DNA of 64,000 nucleotides from Edaphobacter lichenicola (lineage in GTDB: Bacteria; Acidobacteriota; Terriglobia; Terriglobales; Acidobacteriaceae): positions 186,001 through 250,000 of the forward strand of contig NZ_JACHDY010000003.1 of the NCBI RefSeq assembly GCF_014201315.1. The letters run 5' to 3'. Below are positions 41,590-49,072 of the stretch, piece after piece; within the stretch, counting starts at the first letter, position 1, and every line of letters starts with the position of its first letter. The notes under the pieces were generated by a model. The model did not search any database. It had not been told where the DNA came from and worked only from the letters and a program-made list of their open reading frames with translations. A program made the position numbers and the translations under genes.

Positions 41590-42909
41590 ATGGAACTGTG
41601 GACGGAGTATGAAGGAAGAACGATCGATGGAGCGTTTCCTCTAACCAAACTGATACGGCCTGAAGGCCGGAGCGCGTTCTTTTCGACGTCGAATGGTGTG
41701 GGTGGGCCGACGGTGATACGGCTGATCGAGTCGCACTTCGATGATGAAGAGATCCTGGTGCGGTGGCGCGGGATTCAGGCGTTGAATCATCCCAATCTGG
41801 TGAAGCTGATTCAGTTTGGCAGGGTGATGCTGGATGAGACGTCGCTGGTCTACGCGGTGATGGAGCCGGTGGACGCGAACATGGCTGAGATCGTGGCGGA
41901 GCGGCGGTTGACGGTGCAGGAGACCAGGCAGATTGCGACGAGCCTGGCGTCGGCGCTTGAGTCGCTGCACACGAATGGTTTTGTGCATGAGCATATCGAG
42001 CCGGCGAATGTGCTGGCGGTTGGTGAGTCGATCAAGCTGCGGAGCGACTGTATTCGCGAGACTCCCGAGGGACAGGAGGGGAGTGAGCTGAAGCAGAAGG
42101 ACGCACATGATTTCGCGGTGGTGCTGCTGCGGGCGTTGACGCAGAAGAAGACGCTGGAGGAGGCAAAGCGCGAACTGCCGCTGGATGCTCCGTTCGATGA
42201 AATGATCAGGAAGGGAATCAGCGGGGAGTGGGGGATTCCGGAGATGGTTAGGGCGTTGCGGCCGGACACGGAGATTCGGGTGGAGGCGCGGCCGGTTGCG
42301 GTGAGGGAGTCTCGGCCGGAGAAGGTGGCGGAGATGCCGGTGGAGCTGCCGACTTATTCGACAAATCGTGTGCGGGTTGCGGAGGAGAAGTCAGGCGGGA
42401 TTGAAGGACGACGGCTGGTGATTGGCGTGGGAGCGATGGTGTTGCTGCTGCTGATCGCGCTCTTCATGCATGGCCGGTGGTCGAAGTCCAGTGGAGCGGT
42501 GCAGGCGAATGCGGTAGTGCCTGCGATTGCGACGGAGGCGAGTGATGCGGCTCCTGCGCCTGCTCTGGAGACGCCTTCGGCTGAGGCTGGTTCTGCTGGG
42601 GTGGCTGCTGCTGCTCCTGCTACGGCTGCGCCGGAGGCTTCTGTGACTGCGCCGGCTAGTGTTGGGGTGGGGCAGTGGCGGGTGGTGGCGTTTACGTATA
42701 ACCGCGAGGCTCAGGCTCAGCAGAAGGTGGAGAGTCTTAGGGCGATGCATCCGGATCTGCGGCCAGAGGTGTTTACGCCAAGTGGGCACTCGCCGTACCT
42801 TGTGGTCGTTGGTGGGACGATGAGCCGGGATGAGGCGTTTGCTTTTATCAGGAAGGGACGCGCTGAAGGGCTGCCTCACGACAGCTACGCTCAGAACTAT
42901 CGTCGATAG
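41590..42909 (+). CDS. Probable pseudokinase with transmembrane span and C-terminal SPOR domain
   Basis: The 439-residue protein has a cytoplasmic kinase-like domain (about 1-225) that resembles bacterial Ser/Thr kinases, with LNHPNLVKLIQFG, SALESLHTNGFVHEHIEPAN and VLAVGESIKLRS. The catalytic loop reads HEHIEPAN (133-140) where active kinases have HRDLKPAN, the DFG is replaced by SDC and the VAIK lysine by Arg (TVIRL), so catalysis is unlikely. A single span (276-294) is followed by an Ala/Pro linker (300-358) and a SPOR-like domain (361-439, GQWRVVAFTYNREAQAQQKV). SPOR domains bind denuded peptidoglycan, so it may link septal wall state to a cytoplasmic partner. Confidence 0.75.
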   Translation: MELWTEYEGRTIDGAFPLTKLIRPEGRSAFFSTSNGVGGPTVIRLIESHFDDEEILVRWRGIQALNHPNLVKLIQFGRVMLDETSLVYAVMEPVDANMAEIVAERRLTVQETRQIATSLASALESLHTNGFVHEHIEPANVLAVGESIKLRSDCIRETPEGQEGSELKQKDAHDFAVVLLRALTQKKTLEEAKRELPLDAPFDEMIRKGISGEWGIPEMVRALRPDTEIRVEARPVAVRESRPEKVAEMPVELPTYSTNRVRVAEEKSGGIEGRRLVIGVGAMVLLLLIALFMHGRWSKSSGAVQANAVVPAIATEASDAAPAPALETPSAEAGSAGVAAAAPATAAPEASVTAPASVGVGQWRVVAFTYNREAQAQQKVESLRAMHPDLRPEVFTPSGHSPYLVVVGGTMSRDEAFAFIRKGRAEGLPHDSYAQNYRR

Positions 42910-42916
42910 TGGCGTT

Positions 42917-43013
42917 GTCCTGCCGGACGGGCCCACTTCGCGTGGGGCGGTCACTTCGTGACGCGTATACCTTGTTTTGGTGGGATTGGTGGTGTGGGCC
43001 TCCCGTTGGTCGG
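42917..43013 (+). repeat. Interspersed repeat family D, copy 2
   Basis: It runs from GTCCTGCCGGACGGGC through GTCACTTCGTGAC and GTATACCTTG to CCTCCCGTTGGTCGG. It fills most of the gap between the pseudokinase gene and the convergent DUF4239 gene. Confidence 0.85.
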
Positions 43014-43031
43014 AATGGGAGTTTGGGACGG

Positions 43032-43790
43032 CTAGTCGTTCATATTTTGCTGGGCTCGCAGGAAGGCAAAGTGGCTGACGTGCACCCAGCCGCGGAAGGG
43101 CAGGTTGACGTCGGCGATGGCGAGGAGAACGAGGGTGATGAGGAGGGTGAAACAGAAGACCTGAACCGCGTGGAGGGCTCGATTGGCGGACCCGAAGAGG
43201 GAGGCGGAGAGGACGGTGACGAGTCCGCCGACGAGGAGGACTCCCCAGAAGATGGTGGGGAGGCGGTAGACACTCTGGAGAAGGCGGGTTCGGCGATGCT
43301 CGGTGAGTGCACTGAGTTCGGTGAGCGCGTGATCTTCGGCGATGAGCTCGGAGGGGGTAGCGGCTTTGACGGACATGAGGGTCTTCCACATGTCGCGATT
43401 GAGAAGGTGGCTCTCTTCGGGGAGTTTGCTTTGAAACATCTCTGGCCAGTCGTGGTTGATGACGGCGTCGGCGTAGTCGCGGGCCTGCTGCTCGAGGAGT
43501 ATTCGTTGCGGCGTGGGCAGGCCTTCGGCGATGTGATAGACGTTGCGCAGGGAGTTGGCTTCGAGGTCGGCGTTGAGGTTGGCTTCTCCGAAGTTGGTCC
43601 AGACGGTGTAGAGCATGAAGCCGAGGATAACCGCGTAGGTGGTGCCGAGGATGCCGAGTTGCCAGCCGATGAGGTCGTTGTGTACGGTGCGCCGTTCGCG
43701 TGGCCAGATGCGGTTGAGAAGCGCCAGGAAGAGCATGGAGCAGGTCATTGTGACGATGAGGATGACGATGTTTTGGATGAGGGTCAGCAT
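43032..43790 (-). CDS. DUF4239-like membrane protein
   Basis: From ATG at 43790 (MLTLIQNIVI) the protein has 252 residues. It has an N-terminal span, then a second (GWQLGILGTTYAVILGFMLY) followed by WTNFGEANLNADLEANSLRN, a soluble middle and two C-terminal spans (TIFWGVLLVGGLVTVLSASL and VQVFCFTLLITLVLLAIADV). The GTTYAVILGFMLY...F..A...EA..L pattern with NxxR is that of DUF4239, whose function is unknown. A longer start 20 codons upstream is less likely because it lies in the terminator-side sequence with no ribosome site. Confidence 0.75.
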   Translation of the reverse strand: MLTLIQNIVILIVTMTCSMLFLALLNRIWPRERRTVHNDLIGWQLGILGTTYAVILGFMLYTVWTNFGEANLNADLEANSLRNVYHIAEGLPTPQRILLEQQARDYADAVINHDWPEMFQSKLPEESHLLNRDMWKTLMSVKAATPSELIAEDHALTELSALTEHRRTRLLQSVYRLPTIFWGVLLVGGLVTVLSASLFGSANRALHAVQVFCFTLLITLVLLAIADVNLPFRGWVHVSHFAFLRAQQNMND

Positions 43791-43855
43791 GAAGGGCGAG
43801 CATCTCCGCGTGATGGATTCCAAGCTTACCCCAGCCTGCTTGCAGGCCACAGCAA

Positions 43856-43889
43856 AAAAGCGCCGCTCTTGAGGGAGAGCGGCGCTTTT
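43856..43889 (-). terminator. Strong bidirectional terminator after the M61 peptidase gene
   Basis: A perfect 14-bp stem AAAAGCGCCGCTCT (43856-43869) / AGAGCGGCGCTTTT (43876-43889) with a 6-base loop is followed by T-runs on both strands. It ends the M61 gene transcript on the minus strand. Confidence 0.92.
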
Positions 43890-43917
43890 ATTTTTGTTTT
43901 GCTGTGTGCTGTGGCGA

Positions 43918-45885
43918 CTATTCGGTGGAGTCTTTTTCTTTTTCTTTCTTTTCGGCAGGGATGGGTTCGGATTTGGCTAGTGGTTTGGTGATGTCGTCGA
44001 GGTAAGCGGGGGTGCCGTCTACGCGGACCAGTTGTGGGTAGCGGGCGCCGTCATGGTAGTCGATGTCGGCGGTGGTGACGAAGGCGTCGCTCTGGAGGAT
44101 GAAGTGGATGGGCTCGGAGGTTCCTTTTGCCTGCTTGATTGCGGTCTTGAGGGCGTCGGCGGAGTAGACGTTGCCGTTGATGGCGATGATCTTCTCTCCG
44201 GGGAAGAACTTCGCCTTGTCGGCGGGGCTGTTCCAGCGGATGTCGGCGATGTTGCCTTCAGCGGAGACGCGGAGGCCGAGGGAGTACCAGACGTTGACGG
44301 AGCTGCCGCGACGGCTGCCGGAGTTGGCGAGGGTGCGTTCGGATTTTGTGGGTTCATCGGTGAAGACGAGTTTGTAGCCGCCGCGTTCGATGCCGGCTAG
44401 GTCAGCGCGCGGGTTTATGTTGTCGATGCGCTCGTGGATGAAGGTGGCCCAGTCGTATTTGTAGACCTGGTTGAGGTCGGCGATGAGTTCGTCGCGGTTG
44501 TAGGTGACGATGCTGGGGCCGGTGTTGCCGCCTTTGCCGAGGAAGAGGTGCAGGAAGTCGGTGAGGGATTTCTTGTTGTCGGTCTTTTGGCGGATGAGGG
44601 TGTCGGCGTCGAGCCAGAAGAGCTCGCCCTCCTGGTAGTAATCCTGTCCGCGCTTCCAGTTGGACCAGGCGGGGTTGCCGCCGCGGAGGATGCTGGCGGA
44701 GATGGCGGTGTCTTCGGTTGAGCGCCACTCGCGGCCGGGCTTGTAATCGAGATTGGCGGCGGAGAGGGCGAGCATGTCGCGGTACTGCTCCTGCGACTTG
44801 AGGCCGGAGCGGGCGGCGAGGACGTTGCCGAGGTATTGGGTCATGCCCTCGTAGACCCAGAGGAGCGAGCCCTGCTGCATCTTCTCGAAGTCGTCCTGAT
44901 AGAGGTTGAAGGGGCGGCGGTACTTGCCGTTCCAGGAGTGGGTGAACTCGTGGGAGAGGAGGTCGGATTCGCCGAGTTGATGGGAGGGGTCGGAGAAGCC
45001 TTTTTCGCCTACGCCGTTGTCGGAGGACTGGCCGTGCTCGAGGCCTTCGCCGCCGGCTACGTCGGAGAGGGTGAGGAGGAAGTGGTAGACGTTGTAGTGG
45101 CGGGAGTCGTAGGCTGCGCCGGTCTCGCGGACGAGGTTGTTGAGTTCGGCGAGGAGGGCGGGGCGGAGGTTGGAGTCTTCTGGGGAGTCGGAGACTACGT
45201 CGATGTAGTGCCTGGGTGTGACCTCGGGTGCGAGGGCGAACTCGTGGAAGTACTGGCCGGTGATGACGGGGGAGTCTTCGAGTTGCTCGACGGTGGTGGG
45301 GGCGTAGGTAGTGACCACCGGTGGCCCCGGACTGAACGGACCAGACAATCCGTTCTGGGACGTGCTCGCGATGGTGAGGGCGGTGCCAATGCCCCAGCCT
45401 GCGGGAACTATGACGGAGGGCTGGATGGCGATGTCTTTTACGGGAGTCTTCGCGGGGTAGAGGAGGAGTTTTTCCCATTCGAGGACGGCTAGCTTGTCGG
45501 TGACGCGGGCGGTGACGATGCAGTCGAGATGGGCGTGCAGGGTGGTGACGCCGGCGGGGACTGTGACGTGGAACTCGTAGAGGTCTTCGTCGTCGCGACG
45601 CCAGGGAAGGACTGTTTTCGTTCCGCCTGGACCATTGACGGTGAAGACGACTCCGGTGATGTCATCGACCGGGCCGGTGGGGCGGTGGTTGCCGGGGATC
45701 CACTTGGGGGTGGTGAGAGAGACGGGGCCGGGCTGGACGGGGATGTCGACTTCGGCGTGGTAGAGCTTGCGGGGAGCTTCGGACAGGTCGGCGGTGATCT
45801 GGATGGGAGTCTGCTGGGCTTGCAGAAGGGCAGGGGTTCCGAGGGTGAGCAGGGCCAGGGGCAGGAGGGTGCGGCGGACGATCAT
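43918..45885 (-). CDS. Exported M61-family glycyl aminopeptidase-like peptidase with PDZ domain
   Basis: The 655-residue protein has a signal peptide (about 1-24, LLTLGTPALLQA). Its zinc motif HEFTHSWNGKYRRP starts at residue 312, the expected M61 form, followed by WVYEGMTQYLG with the third ligand Glu. A beta-rich N-terminal domain precedes it. A PDZ domain (about 535-600, WYSLGLRVSAEGNIADIRW, FFPGEKIIAINGNVYSADAL) precedes a Lys/Glu-rich tail (KKEKEKDSTE). M61 enzymes are broad-specificity aminopeptidases. It should act in the periplasm or outside the cell. Confidence 0.92.
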   Translation of the reverse strand: MIVRRTLLPLALLTLGTPALLQAQQTPIQITADLSEAPRKLYHAEVDIPVQPGPVSLTTPKWIPGNHRPTGPVDDITGVVFTVNGPGGTKTVLPWRRDDEDLYEFHVTVPAGVTTLHAHLDCIVTARVTDKLAVLEWEKLLLYPAKTPVKDIAIQPSVIVPAGWGIGTALTIASTSQNGLSGPFSPGPPVVTTYAPTTVEQLEDSPVITGQYFHEFALAPEVTPRHYIDVVSDSPEDSNLRPALLAELNNLVRETGAAYDSRHYNVYHFLLTLSDVAGGEGLEHGQSSDNGVGEKGFSDPSHQLGESDLLSHEFTHSWNGKYRRPFNLYQDDFEKMQQGSLLWVYEGMTQYLGNVLAARSGLKSQEQYRDMLALSAANLDYKPGREWRSTEDTAISASILRGGNPAWSNWKRGQDYYQEGELFWLDADTLIRQKTDNKKSLTDFLHLFLGKGGNTGPSIVTYNRDELIADLNQVYKYDWATFIHERIDNINPRADLAGIERGGYKLVFTDEPTKSERTLANSGSRRGSSVNVWYSLGLRVSAEGNIADIRWNSPADKAKFFPGEKIIAINGNVYSADALKTAIKQAKGTSEPIHFILQSDAFVTTADIDYHDGARYPQLVRVDGTPAYLDDITKPLAKSEPIPAEKKEKEKDSTE

Positions 45886-46051
45886 GAACGGGAGTTTTCC
45901 TCTCGAAGTGAGGTGAAGATTTTAGATATTACGTGTAGACGGATCAGGAGAACGAAAGGATGCAGGCTGATTTTTGGGGCCTCGGTAGACGCTTCTCATC
46001 ACTAAGGGCCTGAAGGCTGTGGATCGGCGAAAGATAGAAGCAAAGGGCGAA

Positions 46052-46116
46052 ATGCGGGGGTTTCTCCACTCCGCCGCGCGATGAGACTGCGCGGCTCCGG
46101 TCGAAATGACGATTTG
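46052..46116 (+). repeat. Element B, intergenic copy
   Basis: ATGCGGGGGTTTCTCCACTC leads into a palindrome CCGCGC-GATGAGACT-GCGCGG and ends GGCTCCGGTCGAAATGACGA. The truncated in-frame version in the PTPS-related gene at 5050 has the same ends. It lies between the M61 and glutathione peroxidase genes. Confidence 0.8.
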
Positions 46117-46166
46117 GGGGAGTTTTGAGACATGCTCTCAGAATGCGTCTCCGGTTCGTTCGATGT

Positions 46167-46733
46167 TCAGGAGTTGAGGGCGGATTCGATGGCGGCGACT
46201 ACGGTGGGGTCGTCGGGCAGGACTTCGGGAGAGAAGCGGGCGGCGACTCGGCCGTTGCGGTCGATGAGGAACTTTTCGAAGTTCCAGAGGATGCCGGGTT
46301 CGGGGTTGGTGGTGGCCCCGTGCTGCTGGAGGAAGCCGTTGAGGTTTTCGCGGAAGGCTTCGCGGCCGGGGCTGGTGGCCTTTGGCTGGGCGGCGATGAG
46401 GGACTGATAGAGGGGATGGGTGTTGGGGCCGGTGACGGTGACCTTGGAGAACATGGGGAAGTCGACGCCGAAGGTGGAGCGGCAAAAGGTCTGGATGTCG
46501 TCGTTGGAGCCTGGCTCCTGGCCGCCGAAGTCGTTGGCAGGGAAGCCGCAGACGACGAGGCCGGAGTCTTTGAAGCGGGCGTAGATCTTTTCGAGGGCGT
46601 CGTACTGGGGGGTGAGACCGCACTTGGAGGCGACGTTGACGATGAGGAGGACTTTACCGCGATAGTCGGCGAGGGAGGTGCCTTCGCCGGTAATTTTGTG
46701 GACGGGGATGTCGTAGAGAGCGGCTGCGGACAT
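46167..46733 (-). CDS. Glutathione peroxidase-like thiol peroxidase (cysteine form)
   Basis: The 188-residue protein has NVASKCGLTPQYDALEK with peroxidatic Cys38, the FPANDFGGQEPG motif with Gln, and the WNFEKFLIDRNG motif with Trp and Asn, so the catalytic triad/tetrad is complete. Such bacterial enzymes reduce hydroperoxides, usually with thioredoxin rather than glutathione. The presence of BshC in this window suggests bacillithiol as the main thiol, so glutathione may not be the reductant. AGGAG lies 6 bases before the ATG. Confidence 0.93.
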   Translation of the reverse strand: MSAAALYDIPVHKITGEGTSLADYRGKVLLIVNVASKCGLTPQYDALEKIYARFKDSGLVVCGFPANDFGGQEPGSNDDIQTFCRSTFGVDFPMFSKVTVTGPNTHPLYQSLIAAQPKATSPGREAFRENLNGFLQQHGATTNPEPGILWNFEKFLIDRNGRVAARFSPEVLPDDPTVVAAIESALNS

Positions 46734-46777
46734 GGATTCTCCTGAAAGCTTTAGTGAGTTGATTATAGGTGCGCTGG

Positions 46778-46874
46778 GTCCTGCCGGACGGGCGCCCTGC
46801 GCGGGCCGCGGTCACTTCGTGACTTGTATACCTTGTTTTGGGGGATCAACTGCGTGGGGCCTCCCGCTGGTCGG
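46778..46874 (+). repeat. Interspersed repeat family D, copy 3
   Basis: It starts GTCCTGCCGGACGGGC, keeps GGTCACTTCGTGAC, TTGTATACCTTG and ends CCTCCCGCTGGTCGG. It lies between glutathione peroxidase and the APC permease gene, transcribed away from it. Confidence 0.85.
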
Positions 46875-46992
46875 CACGGAATGATGGGCGGGAGCGATCT
46901 TGCGGGCACGGTCTTTATGAGATCTTTACAAATTTTTGCAGGGACTGACAGGTTAAATGCAGAGATTGAGTGAGTTGAGTTGACAGAGGCGG

Positions 46993-47008
46993 TACGATCT
47001 AAATCGTA
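46993..47008. promoter_or_regulatory. Inverted repeat touching the permease start codon
   Basis: TACGAT (46993-46998) and ATCGTA (47003-47008) are exact complements with a 4-base spacer, and the last base is the A of the ATG. In mRNA this hairpin would occlude the start; as DNA it could be an operator. No c-di-AMP riboswitch core is recognisable upstream. Confidence 0.45.
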
Positions 47009-48876
47009 TGTCACTTACAGATTCGATTATTGGACGACCGCTTGCGACGAGTGAGGAGCGGGCAGAGCACATTGGTGTAGCTGCAGGAATCCCTATCTTT
47101 GGCCTGGATGGGCTGACGAGCGCGGCGTACGGACCAGAGGCGGCGATGACGCTGCTGATTCCGTTGGGGATTGGCGGGGTGGAGTATGGCTGGCGGATTA
47201 TCGGGGCTATCCTGATTTTGCTGGCGATTGTGTACTTCAGCTACAGGCAGACGATTGCGGCGTATCCGGGTGGGGGTGGGAGCTATACGGTTGCCTCGGA
47301 GAATCTGGGGGAGAAGCCTGGGCTGCTGGCTGCTGCGGCGCTGATGATCGACTATATTTTGACGGCGGCGGTGGGGATCTCGGCGGGCGTGACGGCGTTG
47401 ACGTCGGCGGTGCCGAGTCTACAGCCGCATACGCTGATGATCTGTCTGATCATCCTGGTGATTCTCGCGCTGGTCAATATGCGCGGCGTGAAGGATACGG
47501 GGACGGCATTCATGCTGCCTACGTTCCTTTTTGTCAGTACGCTGCTCGCGTTGATTGTGGTTGGGATGTGGAAGACGATTCACGCTGGTGGGCATCCGAT
47601 GGCGATGGCTCCAATCCCTGCTGCGCTGCCGGCGACGGTGGGGACGCTGGGAACGTGGATGCTGCTGAAGGCGTTTGCGAGTGGATGCGCGGCGATGACC
47701 GGGGTGGAGGCGGTGTCGAATGGCGTGATGGCATTCGGCGAGCCGAGAGTGCAGCGAGCGCAGCGGACGCTGACGGTGATCATCGGCATACTGATGGTGC
47801 TGTTGTTTGGGATTGCGTATCTGGCAAAGACTTACCGGATTATGCCGATGGATCCGGATGCGGCGCAGTTTCAGAGTCTGCTTAGTTTGCTGGTGACTGC
47901 GGTCTTTGGGCGCGGGTGGTTTTATTTTCTGACGATGGGTAGCGTGTTGCTGGCGCTGGCATTGAGTGCGAACACGGCGTTCGCGGACTTCCCGCGTCTG
48001 ACGCGGGCGATTGCGTTGCATGACTATCTGCCGCATGTGTTTATTCTGCGCGGGCGGCGGCTTCTGTACTCACACGGGATCTATGCGCTGACGGCATTTA
48101 CGGCGGTGATTCTGATTCTGTTTGGCGGTGTGACGGACCGGCTGATTCCGTTGTATGCGATTGGAGCGTTTCTGGCTTTCACGCTCTCGCAGGCGGGAAT
48201 GGTGGTGCATTGGAAGAAGGGCGAGGCGCATCCGGGACGGGGCTGGCACATGTTTGTGAACGGCATTGGCGCGGTGGCGACGGGGCTTACGACGATCGTC
48301 GTGCTGGTGGCGAAGTTCCGGGCGGGCGCGTGGGTGACGGCGCTGCTGGTGCCGGTGCTGATCGGGATTATGTGGGTGGTGAAGCGGCACTACTCGCGGG
48401 TGCGACGGGAGATGGCGGATATGACGCCGTTGAACCTGGTGAATCTGCAGGAGCCTATTGTGGTGATACCGATGGCGCGATGGGACCGGATTACAGAGAA
48501 GGCGATGCGGTTCGGGCTGCTCCTTTCGAAAGAGATCAAGGTGGTGCATGTGCACTCGGATGATGAGGAGGGCAGCCTGGAGGAGATCTGGGAGGAGCAC
48601 GTGATGGCGCCGATCAAGAAAGAGGGGCTGCAGGAGCCGGAGCTGGTGACGATTCTTTCGAATTACCGGTTTATTGTCAATCCGCTGATGGACTACATTT
48701 TGACGCTGGAGGAGAAGAATCCCGGGCGGAAGGTGGCGGTGCTGCTGCCGGAGCTGGTGGTGCGGCACTGGTGGGAGAATGCGCTGCATAATCAGCGGGT
48801 TCAGCTGCTGAAGCTGCTGCTGCTGGTGAAGGGGAATCAGCGGATTGTGGTGGTTAATATTCCGTGGTACCTGTGA
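47008..48876 (+). CDS. APC-superfamily permease, KimA-like potassium transporter
   Basis: The 622-residue protein has about 12 spans and the APC entry motif GIPIFGLDGLTSAAYGPEAAM (about 28-48), a close match to KimA/YdaO-type permeases (D..SS.AY..E in that family). PGGGGSYTVASENLG and FASGCAAMTGVEAVSNGVMAF follow. The C-terminal cytosolic part (about residue 470 on, LQEPIVVIPMARWDRITEKA) looks like the adenine-nucleotide-like domain of KimA, which binds c-di-AMP in Bacillus. Potassium import is inferred from this resemblance only. Its start is covered by an inverted repeat. Confidence 0.75.
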   Translation: MSLTDSIIGRPLATSEERAEHIGVAAGIPIFGLDGLTSAAYGPEAAMTLLIPLGIGGVEYGWRIIGAILILLAIVYFSYRQTIAAYPGGGGSYTVASENLGEKPGLLAAAALMIDYILTAAVGISAGVTALTSAVPSLQPHTLMICLIILVILALVNMRGVKDTGTAFMLPTFLFVSTLLALIVVGMWKTIHAGGHPMAMAPIPAALPATVGTLGTWMLLKAFASGCAAMTGVEAVSNGVMAFGEPRVQRAQRTLTVIIGILMVLLFGIAYLAKTYRIMPMDPDAAQFQSLLSLLVTAVFGRGWFYFLTMGSVLLALALSANTAFADFPRLTRAIALHDYLPHVFILRGRRLLYSHGIYALTAFTAVILILFGGVTDRLIPLYAIGAFLAFTLSQAGMVVHWKKGEAHPGRGWHMFVNGIGAVATGLTTIVVLVAKFRAGAWVTALLVPVLIGIMWVVKRHYSRVRREMADMTPLNLVNLQEPIVVIPMARWDRITEKAMRFGLLLSKEIKVVHVHSDDEEGSLEEIWEEHVMAPIKKEGLQEPELVTILSNYRFIVNPLMDYILTLEEKNPGRKVAVLLPELVVRHWWENALHNQRVQLLKLLLLVKGNQRIVVVNIPWYL

Positions 48877-49072
48877 GGGTGTTTTTGCTGGGGTTTTTGG
48901 GAAAAACAGTGTTTTGGTTGTGGTGTTTTGATGGTGAAGATGTGGTGAGATGCGCGGTGGAACGTGGTGTTTCGCCGCGTGTTTTTCTGTGATGAAGATA
49001 CGCCAGGTTTTTTGGATTTTATTTTTGTGGGGTAGGCCGCCTCTTTGGGAGGCGGATTTTGTTTTGGTCGGG

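Noticed and set aside
46734..47007. A possible c-di-AMP riboswitch upstream of the KimA-like gene
   Set aside because: I could not find the conserved ydaO core blocks; the region is largely filled by repeat family D.
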